NCBI GenBank assembly: GCA_026419775.2
Contig: JAOPGA020001336.1
Location: 1 to 64,000, forward strand
Length of the DNA stretch: 64,000 nucleotides
Direction: 5' to 3'
Source: Acrasis kona
Lineage: Eukaryota > Heterolobosea > Eutetramitea > Acrasida > Acrasidae
Part shown: positions 17,643-27,653 of the stretch, one piece after another
How positions within the stretch are numbered: the first letter of the stretch is position 1
Layout of the letters: every line of letters starts with the position of its first letter
Made by a program: the position numbers and the translations under genes
Notes under the pieces: model-generated
The model's input: only the letters and a program-made list of their open reading frames with translations
Told to the model about the DNA's origin: nothing
The model's database searches: none

Positions 17643-20600
17643 TCAAATTTTTCTTTTTTTGGATGATGAGGGTGGTGGGGAGGATGCTTTGCGTTTTTTG
17701 GGCGTGATGAGGGCGTGTTGTCGTGAATGTTGTCGAGAAGGATGGTCATCTCGCGACTGTGAAAATGTAGAACTTGCCTCAAGTGGTTCGTCTCTTTCAC
17801 GCGCAGGTTCTTCGTCGACGCGTTTCATTTGAATTTGATCCAATTGATTTCTCCAATCTTTTGCCTTTTGTATTTCTTGTTCGCGCGTTTGTTCGATTAC
17901 ATCTTCCAACGAATAATTTAAATTTGTGATCACATAATCCAACGCAAATCTATAGATTGGGTTAGATTATAATGCAAAAGATTTTACTTTTCGATGGATC
18001 CATCCTTGAGCGAATCGGATGCGAATTGATTGTTGGAGTGATCGTGATTGGATTGCGATTGAGATTGACCAGCTTCTCCAAAATCAATTCCGTCCATTTC
18101 AGATTGTTCTTGATGAGCTTGTTTGAGCGCTGTGTAAATGTTAATGGTTGAAATCGATCAAAAAAAAATCTTACCCATCACATCCGATTCGTCTTCTGCA
18201 TTCATCAACATTCTTTCCACGTCCTTACTGCTCATGTTTTCCATTTCTTCGTTGACGTGAAAATGTTGATTCGAATCATGATGATTTGCATCATTACCGA
18301 ACAAATCCCTCACGTCCAACTTTTTCAAAAAATCGGGAGTGAAACCGCCGCTGTGAATCACAATCTCGTTCATTTGTTTTTTTTGATTGGCCTTTAGTAA
18401 GATTCTCTCCTCGATGGTCTTTTCTGATATCAATCGATAAATGGTCACATTCTTGGTCTGACCGATTCGATGACAACGATCTTGAGCTTGTGCATCCATC
18501 GCTGGATTCCAATCCGAATCATAAAAGATGACGGTGTCTGCTCCCGTTAGATTGATTCCCAATCCACCCGATCGAGTCGACAAGATGAACGCAAAGATTT
18601 TTGGATCGGCATTGAAACGTTCCATCATGTATTGTCTCTTTTCGATTTTGGTGGCGCCATCTAATCTAAAGTAGGTGTGGTTGTGCATGGACAAGAATTG
18701 TTCCAACACGTTTAACATCTTGCTCATTTGAGTAAAGATGAGCACCCTGTGACCTTGTTGTTTGAGCTGACGCAGGAGCGGATCCAACACTTGTAATTTG
18801 CCACAATCGTATTGTAGTAATCTCTTGTCTGGGAAGTGCATTTGGGTCCTTACGAAACGAGAGCGATATAGATCGCATAATGGAGATAGAGTATTTTGTA
18901 ATCGAATGGATTCCAATTCTTGTAAGTGTGCATGGTGGGGATCGGCATGTGTTTGTGTTAGTTCGTGAGGTGCACATTTTGCTTTGGGAATGATGCACAT
19001 GAAGTTTTCCATGAAACGCGTTTCTTCGAGCCTTTGTTGATTCGTTTTGATTAATTCCATCAATGATACGTCTTGTTGGATGGGTTGCGTCTTGTGTGGA
19101 ACGTTGAAAATCTTTTCCATGCGCGGTCCGTCACACATGACGATGCGATGGCACTTGAATGTATTTAGGTAAGCCAAAGAAAGTAATTGTTGCCTCCTGT
19201 GCTCTAATTTTCTGTCGTTTGCTGCGACGGAGTGGTGGTGGAATGGTTGTGGTAGTTTGAGATCGTGTATGGTGTTGTGAATTTGTTGTTGACCTTGTAC
19301 AAGTTTGGACCTTATGCTGTCGCTCCGACTTTCCATCTCATCCAGTTCTTTGATTAATGGGGAGTGGTGCTTGTTGGATGGCTTGCTGAGCTGATCCAAA
19401 GTCACGCTCTCTTGCTTGCCAAAGTACTCATTAAGAATAAATTTGAGACCCAAAAAATCCAAGTCAACTTGGTTACAATTTTTGATCACATCACAAAGAT
19501 ATCCCGGCGCGTTTATATTTAAACAAGACACATCTAATGGACTAGAGATTGGACGTGGTTCAAACAAATCAGGATGATTACAAACTTTTCTTAGTTGCAT
19601 CAATACATTAATAATCTTGAAAATGTTACCAGAAACCAAAACAGCTCTCGTGTCGGTCTTGCTCATGAATTCTTCATACAAAAGTCTTTGTCTGGATGAT
19701 AATTTACATTCTATTACTTTTTCGATTTTTTCGGGTAATTGTTTTTCTACATCCTTCTTCAACCTTCTCAACAGGAACGGCCGCAAAACAGAATGCAACC
19801 GACTCACCAAATGTTCGTTGACGGCTTGGGTGCCCTCCACCATTCCTGCCACCGGATTGCTAAACCACTCCTTAAACTCGGAATGAGATTGGAAAATGGA
19901 AGGCATCAAGAAATGCATCAAGGACCACAATTCCATCACATTGTTCTGTAGAGGTGTCCCCGTTAAAAGTAATCGACATTTCGTGTTAAAGTGAAGTAAA
20001 CTCTGCCAGCACTGACTCTTAAAGTTTTTAATGTGATGGGCTTCGTCCAGGATCATGTAATGCCATTGCTTCCGCCTGAAGGCTTTGTAATCCTGTACGA
20101 CTAAATTGTATGATGTGATGCAAACGTGAAATGAATCCTTCTTGTCCCATCCCTTCCTCTTGTCTTTTCTCTCTTTTAACGTTCCGTGGTAACTAAGCAC
20201 TTTGAAAGATGGACACCATCTCTTGAGTTCAATCTCCCAGTTGAGCAGGACGCTGGCCGGTGCCACGATCAAATGAGGTCCCCATATTGGGTTCTCACTG
20301 CGTGTCGCCAAGTGTGCGAGCAGTGATATGGTCTGTATCGTTTTTCCTAAACCCATCTCATCGGCTAATATACCGTTGAGTCCACGATCGTACATTGTGC
20401 GAAGCCAATCCAAACCAATGTGTTGATATTCTCTTAGTTTTAGATTCGGAGACAGAATGAAGGGAACTTGTGTTCTGACGGTGCTTGTCTCTAAAGTGTA
20501 ACCTGTTGGCATGAACTCTTTTGCGCGTTCCGAAGCAGCAGATATTCTTTGTTGTTCCGTTTGTTCGTCTTCGTTGATTGATCTGTTCATCCAGTCGGCG

Positions 20601-21583
20601 TCTTGTTCGACGTGATGATCGTCGTCGTCCATGTCATCATCGGCTTGACTAAAAGTAGAAGATAAATTCTTGACGACAGTTTTTGTCGGCGTTGCCATCT
20701 CTTGTGATAGCATTTCTGAGAACTTTTCTGTTTGTTCGACCAAATAATCTCTCTTCTCTGCCATGAATTTTTGTTTAGTCTCATCGATTTTACTTTGTTG
20801 CCTCAACTGTACAATCTTTTCAATCTTGTCCCAAAAATCCTTCTTTACAATTTTAGCGATCCTGTTGGCTAGCTTGCGCACTTGGTGCTCTTCGTCCTTC
20901 TTTTGCTTCTTTTCTTTTGTGGCTAGAGTGCTATGGTGACGCAGAACGGCTCTGGCATTCTTTTTTGCAAGAGTCATTTTATATCTTGTCTCGCCCTTGA
21001 AATCCTTCGAGAGCCACTCCATTTCTTCTAAAAGAAAGTCCCAGTGTGTTTTATTTCTTTCGGGCTCGACAGTTTTTTTGCTCTTACGAGGTTCTGTTGC
21101 GGAGAGATTTCCCCAAGTATTTTGTTGTTTCATCTCTGCGATCTGGTCTCTAATGTTTTGTTCTTGTTGCAGTAGTTCATCTTCTCTCTCGCGCTCACTT
21201 TTAACATAAATCTCTTCGACAACTACTTCTTCCTTCGACTCGTCTTCTGTGGTCTCGGGTACTGTTATGCTCAATTTCGATGCATCCAATACCCTAGGCT
21301 CAGGCTTCTCTAATACACTCATGGGGGTTATAGTGATACAAGACGCCTCTACGTCGATAAGTGGTTTGTTATCGCGCAAGTAGCATAGTTCGGACATTAT
21401 TCTCTCAGCTACGTACGTAAGCTGCCTATTAAAAGTAAGTCAGACGTTCATTTTTCGAGGTGTTACGTACGCTATCGGCGCCTCTGCATTATTAAAATTC
21501 GAATGTTGGCTGTCTACATCCATGACATTATCGGTACAGGGCGGCCGTTCAGTATCTCTATCTTCCGTGGATGTTGCATCCAT
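17643..21583 (-). CDS. SWR1/p400-family chromatin remodelling ATPase, 1270 aa
   Basis: A Snf2-type ATPase that exchanges H2A for H2A.Z in nucleosomes. An HSA domain lies near residues 155-220 (KTHWDFLLEEMEWLSKDFKGE). The helicase core follows: LADEMGLGKTIQTISLL (motif I), LDEAHHIKNF (DEAH box, motif II), LLLTGTPLQNN (motif III), then RVLIFTQMSKML, RSGGLGINLTGADTVIF and QAQDRCHRIGQT (motifs IV-VI). After the core, EDESDVMALKQAHQEQ resembles the SRCAP/PIE1 post-helicase segment. Four exons: 21583-21471, 21425-18175, 18129-17988, 17949-17643, with 45-, 45- and 38-nt introns; the sum is exactly 1271 codons. HSA plus this tail favours SWR1/SRCAP/EP400 over INO80. The insertion between the two RecA lobes is short. 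Confidence 0.9.
17950..17987 (-). other. Intron 3 of the SWR1-type gene (38 nt)
   Basis: Minus strand GTAAAATCTT...CAATCTATAG, phase 2, joining ATCGAAAA to ATTTGCGTTGG. Confidence 0.75.
18130..18174 (-). other. Intron 2 of the SWR1-type gene (45 nt)
   Basis: Minus strand GTAAGATTTT...TTTACACAG, phase 1, joining GATGTGATGG to CGCTCAAACAAG. Confidence 0.8.
21426..21470 (-). other. Intron 1 of the SWR1-type gene (45 nt)
   Basis: Minus strand GTACGTAACA...TTTTAATAG, phase 2. It connects the first 37 codons (ATG 21583) to the main exon; without it the gene would seem to start at 21397. Confidence 0.7.
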
Positions 21584-21964
21584 TAATTATTTTTCTTGGT
21601 CACTCTATCACAGAAGAAGTCTGGTTGATCAAATGAAAAATGCACACTAATGAACATCATTACCAGAACAATGTCATGAACAAAATATAGCAAACAAAAA
21701 ACCCAAATATATGAATATGATTAATCCTTTCTGAAAGAAACCAACATATTTCCGTATACGGAACGTGAGACATCGAAATCTAGAAAACAGAAAGTCGGGC
21801 CGTTGAAGTTTTAAAATAAACATGCAATCATACTCAGTGCATGTCATGGATTCTTTATGAATATAATTTTGTGAAGTTTTGAGCTTAGTCAGTTGATCTC
21901 TCGCAAGTTGACCGAACAATAATAGGAAACAGAATACGTGTTCAATTACATACAGTCAAATAAA

Positions 21965-22792
21965 ATGAGCAAAGAGAAGAAGTATAACTCGTCCCACTCG
22001 GGAATCAAGCGTATCATGAGTGAATTGCAGGATTTGCAAAAGAATCCATCAAGTGATTATGAAGCACATCCCCTTGAAGACAACTTGTTTGAGTGGCACT
22101 TTACAGTTCGAGGACCAAAGGATTCCGAGTTTGAGGGGGGAATATATCATGGGAGAATAATCCTACCTTCAGACTACCCCTACAAGGCGCCAGACATTAT
22201 GCTCCTAACTCCTAATGGTCGCTTCCAAACAAACGAAAAAATCTGTTTGTCAATTACAAGCCATCATCAAGAAACCTGGACTCCTGCTTGGGAGATTAGA
22301 AACATCCTAATTGCACTAATAGGATTCATGCCAACCGAAGCAAAAGGAATTGGTGCACTAGAATACCCTGCAGAGATGAGGAAGAAAATGGCAAAGCAAT
22401 CCCAATCATGGCATTGCGACGTTTGTAAATATCATAACTCCACCGCGCTTCCAGATGAAATAGACGTGAAGAAAGAAAATGAAGCCAAAGATGAAGCTCA
22501 ACCACCTGCAGCAGAACCTGAATCGTCGACATCAACAGCTCCTCAACCCATTTTACCTGAACCTGAGATTACAAATGTTCCACAAGAACCAATTCAAGTA
22601 CAAGTTCAACCACAACCTCCACAACGCCTTCCACAAAGAGCGGGACAAGAGCTTCCAAACATTATAATTGAAGACATTAATCCTGAAAAGCCATCATATG
22701 GTTCAGAGCTACTTTTAAATGCATTTATCCTTGCAGTTCTACTCGCTATTTGTGGAATTATGTATAGCAAGTTCACAAGGGTGTCTATTTGA
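21965..22792 (+). CDS. UBE2J: UBE2J/Ubc6-like tail-anchored ubiquitin E2, 275 aa
   Basis: ER-membrane ubiquitin-conjugating enzyme of ER-associated degradation. The UBC fold spans about residues 10-160: HSGIKRIMSELQDLQ, FEWHFTVRGP, YHGRIILPSDYPYKAP, then the active-site region FQTNEKICLSITSHH with catalytic Cys94 and TWTPAWEIRNILIALIGF. The usual HPN motif is replaced, as is normal for the Ubc6/UBE2J group. A Pro/Gln/Glu-rich linker leads to a C-terminal helix (LLLNAFILAVLLAICGIMY) with a short tail, which makes it tail-anchored. The ATG at 21965 begins the conserved sequence; the in-frame GTG at 21938 is not used. No intron. Confidence 0.92.
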   Translation: MSKEKKYNSSHSGIKRIMSELQDLQKNPSSDYEAHPLEDNLFEWHFTVRGPKDSEFEGGIYHGRIILPSDYPYKAPDIMLLTPNGRFQTNEKICLSITSHHQETWTPAWEIRNILIALIGFMPTEAKGIGALEYPAEMRKKMAKQSQSWHCDVCKYHNSTALPDEIDVKKENEAKDEAQPPAAEPESSTSTAPQPILPEPEITNVPQEPIQVQVQPQPPQRLPQRAGQELPNIIIEDINPEKPSYGSELLLNAFILAVLLAICGIMYSKFTRVSI

Positions 22793-23147
22793 AGCTGTTT
22801 GTAATATAAACTGTAATTACAATTAATATTTTGAAAACATGAGTGAGCAGTTCGTTTTGTTGTCGCTTTGAGTACTTGAAATATTATTAAAACGAACATC
22901 ATCAGAGTTCTAAATTGTACCTAGACTTAGGTTCACAAAAACAGAAGCAAACTATTTGATTCCCGTGCTCTTTTCATTATGTACTTATCTATTAGTAGTG
23001 AGGCTGAGGTTCAAATTAGACAATCACTTTCTTAATAAGGCTTACAATAATGACATTGACATTCTAATATTAGATCCGCTATCAATAATAGAACTCACTT
23101 TAATTAAAGAAAATCCATCCAACACAAAATACTAACAATAAAATAAC
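22793..23147. other. Intergenic, nothing recognised
   Basis: An AT-rich 355-bp gap between two plus-strand genes, presumably the 3' end of the E2 gene and the promoter of the next. The minus-strand ORF overlapping its start is antisense to the E2. Confidence 0.5.
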
Positions 23148-23918
23148 ATGCCCATTACCGGAACAGATACAAGCTCCCTATACCGTGCTGCCTCCCTGCC
23201 AACAATAAACAACAACACTGCCATTGGTATGACACGCCAAGAATCAGTCGATGACTTCTCACTGGATTTATCAGCTGTAAAAATTAAACATGCCATCCAC
23301 AACAACTCTGATGTAGTACAAATACCTAGAGATAGTTTGGAACAAATAAAAGAAAGAGTTAGAGGCATGGGTGATTCCATAGAGGCACTAAAGGAAGAGA
23401 ACGATGAGTTATATAACATGCTTGACGTATTATCCTTAAACAATTCGTCGACCACAGAGGTCATCGAAGATGCCATTTCCGAAGAACAAGAACAAAAGTT
23501 AATCAAGACCATCATGCGTCTTCGTAGCGAAAGAAATCACTACAGACAAATGTGGGAACAAATGAACATTCGTGAGAGTCTGTCCTCGCCAAACTACGTT
23601 CATAATGCAGGCACCACGCCAAACAGAGGACCCAGAAAGGTAAACCTTATCAGAAGAGTCAGGGACTACATCAAGAGCAATACACCAGTCAATGACAGAA
23701 ATCATGGAAACACAATGGACATGATGAATTATGGATGGAGTCACCCAAAGAGCGGCGTTGACAATGCTCCAGTACAAAGTGAACACGTATTTTTTGACAG
23801 TAACGCAGGTGAATACCAAACCCATCTTAACTTGAAGCCAGGCCAACAAAATTTTGATGATATGAGCTCAGTAGACGAGCACAGAACTTGCGCTGGAGAG
23901 AGAATTATTGTTCAATGA
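23148..23918 (+). CDS. Coiled-coil protein of unknown function, 256 aa
   Basis: I do not recognise a family. The ATG at 23148 opens a Ser/Thr/Asn-rich head. A coiled-coil follows at about residues 65-145 (LEQIKERVRGMGDSIEALKE, EEQEQKLIKTIMRLRSERNH). The C-terminal 100 residues are Asn/His/Asp-rich and low-order, with a basic patch RGPRKVNLIRRVRDYIK. No membrane segment. A scaffold or adaptor role is possible but unsupported. Confidence 0.7.
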   Translation: MPITGTDTSSLYRAASLPTINNNTAIGMTRQESVDDFSLDLSAVKIKHAIHNNSDVVQIPRDSLEQIKERVRGMGDSIEALKEENDELYNMLDVLSLNNSSTTEVIEDAISEEQEQKLIKTIMRLRSERNHYRQMWEQMNIRESLSSPNYVHNAGTTPNRGPRKVNLIRRVRDYIKSNTPVNDRNHGNTMDMMNYGWSHPKSGVDNAPVQSEHVFFDSNAGEYQTHLNLKPGQQNFDDMSSVDEHRTCAGERIIVQ

Positions 23919-23967
23919 AACTGTACAGCTTATGTAAATTACAATAAACATTTTATTTGCACACATT

Positions 23968-25314
23968 TTAATTGATTGCCTCAAGTTCTATTTGGAGTTG
24001 TTGGACAACTTGGGACTGCTTGTCGTGTTCTTGAGTTAATGTTTCAATTTCTCTCCTCTTTTGTTCTATTTTTGCAGCGATGGAATCAAGGTGTGATGTC
24101 TCTTGCTGGACTCTGTTTGTTAGGTCCTTTCTGCGTTCTTCGTCGACTTGAGATTGTTCAATTCCAGGGTTTGGTGTGGTTGCGTTTACAATTTTGTTGT
24201 ATTCGTCAACAGTAATAATTCCCTTGTCTAAAAGTGCTTTTGCTTTTGCATCGTCAGTTTGGAGTTGTGGAACTTCAGTTTCATTTTGTTGATTTGAAGT
24301 GGCAACGTTTGTTGAACCATTGACTGCTAAATCATGTTCCTCTTGGGTAATGATGTTCCTTTGTAACAGTGCTTGTGGAGTCAACTGTTAATGTTAGTAG
24401 CTAAAGTACGGATGTTCTTACAAGTGCGTCAAACTCAACTTGACTTATGATTCCTCTTGCTAACAAACCACTCAACTTCGATTTCTCTTCCTCCACATTC
24501 TTGTTATAGTTGGAGTTGTCTAAACTCAAAGAAGAGATACCAGATTGCAGTGATTGAACTGGTTCTGTTTGTTCGGTTTGTTCTGGTTCATTGCTTCCAT
24601 GAAGATCCATCAACCTCCTCATTGAAGGGGACAATGACTGCACTTCGCTCTTAACTGGAGAGCCTGCTAACATACTTGGCCTAGAGTTTGTTCTTTGGCG
24701 AGGTGTTATCTCTATGGACACAGTTGGAGCGGTAGGCCTCGATAATGTATCGCCCGATTGTCTTCTCTCAAGTTCACCTCTCTTTTGATCATACTGTTCC
24801 TTTGAAATTATGTTTTTATCTAGTTGTCTCTTTAACCTTGCTAATTGATCCTCAACAGACATCATGTCATCTGTCGATACCATCTGTTGGGTTATGGCAC
24901 CCTTGTTGTACAAAGTGTCTTCGTTTGAAGAATAAATTGGGCTGGACGAATCGGTATAAGGGCTTTTGGTTGCATTCTCTCCTTCTCTTACGCTATTAAT
25001 GATGTCCTCCTGTGATTTGTAAGTCTAGAATTCAGATTAAACCATACAATTTTAGGAGTTGAAGCATGGAATTCCTTCTCTTTTTCTTTATCCGTGAATG
25101 AGTAACTTCCAGCAAGTCTAAAGGCCTCTTGCATGTGTGGTTTGCAATAATAAGTACCTCCTAACTCTGCATATGTGCCCAAGTTAAGCTTAGTCTTACA
25201 TTTTGCGCAGCGGAAGCAAGTCTCATGCCAAACTTTCTGATCCACAACTACTCTATCATCTGGATAGACAACCTTCTCGCACTTGATGCACTTCTCCTTG
25301 GTACGGTTAAACAT
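23968..25314 (-). CDS. LIM-domain protein with SHOCT-like repeats, 423 aa
   Basis: The N-terminus is one complete LIM zinc-binding domain (residues about 8-60): CIKC, then HETCFRCAKC, and YYCKPH, giving the C2HC-C2C(H) ligand set. The rest has repeated short helical hairpins of the SHOCT type: LKRQLDKNIISKEQYDQKR, LSGLLARGIISQVEFDALV, LLQRNIITQEEHDLA and ALLDKGIITVDEYNKIV. It ends in a coiled coil (IAAKIEQKRREIETLTQEHD). Three exons, 25314-25048, 25009-24422 and 24384-23968, give exactly 424 codons with stop. Intron 2 contains a perfect TACTAAC. LIM domains commonly mediate cytoskeletal protein binding; the role here is unknown. Confidence 0.85.
24385..24421 (-). other. Intron 2 of the LIM gene (37 nt)
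   Basis: Minus strand GTAAGAACAT...TTAACAG with TACTAAC upstream of the acceptor, phase 0. It splits the SHOCT-like repeat FDALV / LTPQAL. Confidence 0.85.
25010..25047 (-). other. Intron 1 of the LIM gene (38 nt)
   Basis: Minus strand GTATGGTTTA...AATCACAG, phase 0. A nearer TTCTAG acceptor would give 23 nt, out of line with the other introns. Confidence 0.7.
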
Positions 25315-25622
25315 TTTTGAGATCTATATAATTCAAACGTCAACATCAATCACTTAAATTGATTCGAACTGGTTGGCGAGTAATAAATATAATCTCCTGA
25401 TTGACGAATAGACGTTTCCTCATAGCAAGATCTGGAAGAAGATTGAATACACAAGCCATCATCAACAAAGTTCCCTGTATTTTCCAGATGCACCCTACTA
25501 TACCGTAATAATACCAGTTCATTACAAAGAAATGCCCAAATATGTTCTCATCATCACAAGGTAAGTTTAATAAAGAACACAAGTTTGATAAATTAATTTT
25601 TTTATATATTATACATTTCGTT
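25315..25622. other. Gap between the LIM and aquaporin genes
   Basis: On the minus strand one frame ending near 25357 reads SSSRSCYEETSIRQSGDYIY then SPTSSNQFK before a stop, preceded by an acceptor-like ATACAG. Another frame gives a hydrophobic stretch starting MNWYYYGIVGC. Either could be a small exon; neither can be linked to a start. Otherwise it is the aquaporin 3' flank. Confidence 0.3.
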
Positions 25623-27092
25623 TTATTCCACATAGTAACCTCCCTGACCAAATGTCTGATGTTTGAGTTTGTAATCAACTCCTCTCTGTGACACAATGAG
25701 ACGGTCGGATCCAACAGCCAACAAAGTACCAATGACTGGTCCGCAAATAAATGCCCAAATAGGTCTCCATTGAGGCCCACCACCAGACATGATAGCAGGA
25801 GCCAAAGTACGAGTGGGATTCAAAGAAATGGTTCCGACGTACGAAGACAAAATGGCAATACCGCAGTAGCACACTCCCACGGCCAAGGCAGCACTAGCAC
25901 CAGCAATCTTTGAAGCTCTGGCTGTCGACAACACAACAGTCAAGAACAAGTAAGTACCTATAATTTCGAGTCCGAAAGCAGTAGAAGCAGACGAGTAGGG
26001 AGGAGGTATATTACTTCCGCAATATGCCGCATTCAAACCAAAAATTGCTCGAATCAATGCTGCACCAACGATGGCACCTGCAAACTGGAAGAACCAATAA
26101 ATGGGAACACGCCACCACGTAAACACACCACGTAGTGCAAAAGCAAGAGTGACGACTGGATTAAAGTGAGCACCGGATACGGAACCCAAGGCAAAAATGA
26201 GTGCTAGAATGATGAATCCATAAAGGACACCAAACTCGATCGGATTGACAAGGTTGGGCAGACCTCTATCCGTTAACCATTGGTTAGCTGCGCCTATGCC
26301 GGCGTGGAAAAAGACCAAGAAGAAGGTTCCTTGGAATTCTGCCAAGAATCTTCTTGCATCAATTTTCAATTTTGTTATTTTTTTCGTTCCATCCTCTGGT
26401 GCTCCTTGTCCGAAGAATATTTGTCTTGCAATGCTTGTGGTGCGACCGCGCCTGAATTTTGCACCCTTGGGTACAATGTCATTGTTGTAGGCAGTGTTGG
26501 TGGCGTTGACATTGGTGCTCTCTACAATCACGTCAGGATTGACCGCCACTGCGTAGCTTTCTCCCTTTTCTACGACTGCACTTGGAGTAGGTTGGCTCTG
26601 CACTAACACTTGGTCTCCGTTACTGGCGGTGATGATGGTTGCACTCTTAGTCCTATCTAGTGCTACACCTGGTGATTTTGGTGTTTGGCCGGGTGCTCCA
26701 GTGTCCAATTGAGACACGGGGACAATCGATGCAGTGCGAACAATCGCGGGAACGACTTGAGTGGAGGGCATTCGGCTGTGTTGTCTGGGGTGTATATTGT
26801 TGGAGAATGTGACCGTACGTTCATTCTTTGGTGGTTGTGCAACGGGTTCTGGTGCGAGAGTTGGATGGGGGATTATACTAGCAGTTCTTTGAATGGATCC
26901 ATTTCTTGTTATGGACCTACTATGATGATGTGGGTGCCTTGCAACGCTAGGTGTAGAGTCAACGTCTATAACTACATCTTGACCTGTCGTTTCAGGCATT
27001 ACGACAATTGTCGGGTTTCCATATTGATTCGACGGGTCAGCACTTGAAAAATCTGTACCGTTTATCTGAGAATCTATTGAGTTGTTGTTCAT
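25623..27092 (-). CDS. Aquaporin (MIP family), 489 aa, with long N-terminus
   Basis: A six-helix membrane channel for water or small neutral solutes. The first about 225 residues are an unusually long cytosolic Ser/Thr/Pro-rich extension with possible phosphorylation sites (RNGSIQRTASI, RGRTTSIAR). The channel starts with FLAEFQGTFFLVFFHAG. The first pore loop is SGAHFNPVVTLAFALRG (NPV instead of NPA) and the second SLNPTRTLAPA (NPT instead of NPA, with the conserved Arg kept). The helices between are GVLYGFIILALIFALG and AGASAALAVGVCYCGIAIL. ATG at 27092, no intron. The altered loops make the substrate uncertain. Confidence 0.88.
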   Translation of the reverse strand: MNNNSIDSQINGTDFSSADPSNQYGNPTIVVMPETTGQDVVIDVDSTPSVARHPHHHSRSITRNGSIQRTASIIPHPTLAPEPVAQPPKNERTVTFSNNIHPRQHSRMPSTQVVPAIVRTASIVPVSQLDTGAPGQTPKSPGVALDRTKSATIITASNGDQVLVQSQPTPSAVVEKGESYAVAVNPDVIVESTNVNATNTAYNNDIVPKGAKFRRGRTTSIARQIFFGQGAPEDGTKKITKLKIDARRFLAEFQGTFFLVFFHAGIGAANQWLTDRGLPNLVNPIEFGVLYGFIILALIFALGSVSGAHFNPVVTLAFALRGVFTWWRVPIYWFFQFAGAIVGAALIRAIFGLNAAYCGSNIPPPYSSASTAFGLEIIGTYLFLTVVLSTARASKIAGASAALAVGVCYCGIAILSSYVGTISLNPTRTLAPAIMSGGGPQWRPIWAFICGPVIGTLLAVGSDRLIVSQRGVDYKLKHQTFGQGGYYVE

Positions 27093-27653
27093 TTTTTAAT
27101 TTTTGGAACTCTTTCTATTGTTGGGTTTTATTTATAGATAATAAAACCGGATATTAAATAGTGGTTTATAAATAATAACATAGCTTTATTTAATAATTAT
27201 TTTAAGCAGTCCACCAATGGGGAGCATGCGCTTTCTTTACCCGTCTATCTTTACGCCTTATCCCACCTAATAATAGTTAGCTCCGACAATAGTCGTCTAA
27301 TTAAGAACGCTAGGCTTTGTGTCACGATTTGAATGAAATTACCGGGACAGCCTATTAAAATAACCGGTTTTAGCAACGCTATATACTGAGCTGCTGGGTT
27401 ATTTTTGGATGATGGTAGCATAGCTCCTATACCTATTGGCAGGTTTATGGCCTTTTTGGTTGGAGATACTTGCTGGTATATCAAGAATCGAGTGGAACGA
27501 ACTAATTAGGTGGTACATACGCCGCAGGCATGTGTAATAAATTTTTTTATTCATGGTTGCTAAATAAATATTTGAAACCAAAAAGTGATTAACTTGGTTG
27601 TTGAAAAAAGTGATTGAGTTGAGCGTCACCAATACAAACCAACAAAAACAAAC
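27093..27653. other. 560-bp intergenic region
   Basis: Divergent promoters of the aquaporin (minus) and the SDR gene (plus). A minus-strand ORF at 27251-27484 encodes KKAINLPIGIGAMLPSSKNN and ALLKPVILIGCPGNFIQIV but has no clear start context or known family; base composition in 27200-27480 is richer in GC than the flanks, so an insertion is possible. Confidence 0.35.

Noticed and set aside
21674-21919. Minus-strand 81-codon ORF between the SWR1-type and E2 genes
   Set aside because: It starts with TTG, has no recognisable features and occupies the shared promoter region.
25346-25783. Minus-strand 145-codon ORF
   Set aside because: Most of it is an alternative frame within the aquaporin gene; only the gap portion is noted separately as uncertain.
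27251-27632. Minus-strand ORFs suspected as organellar insertion
   Set aside because: Slightly different composition, but no match to any mitochondrial gene could be recognised and no start context is present.
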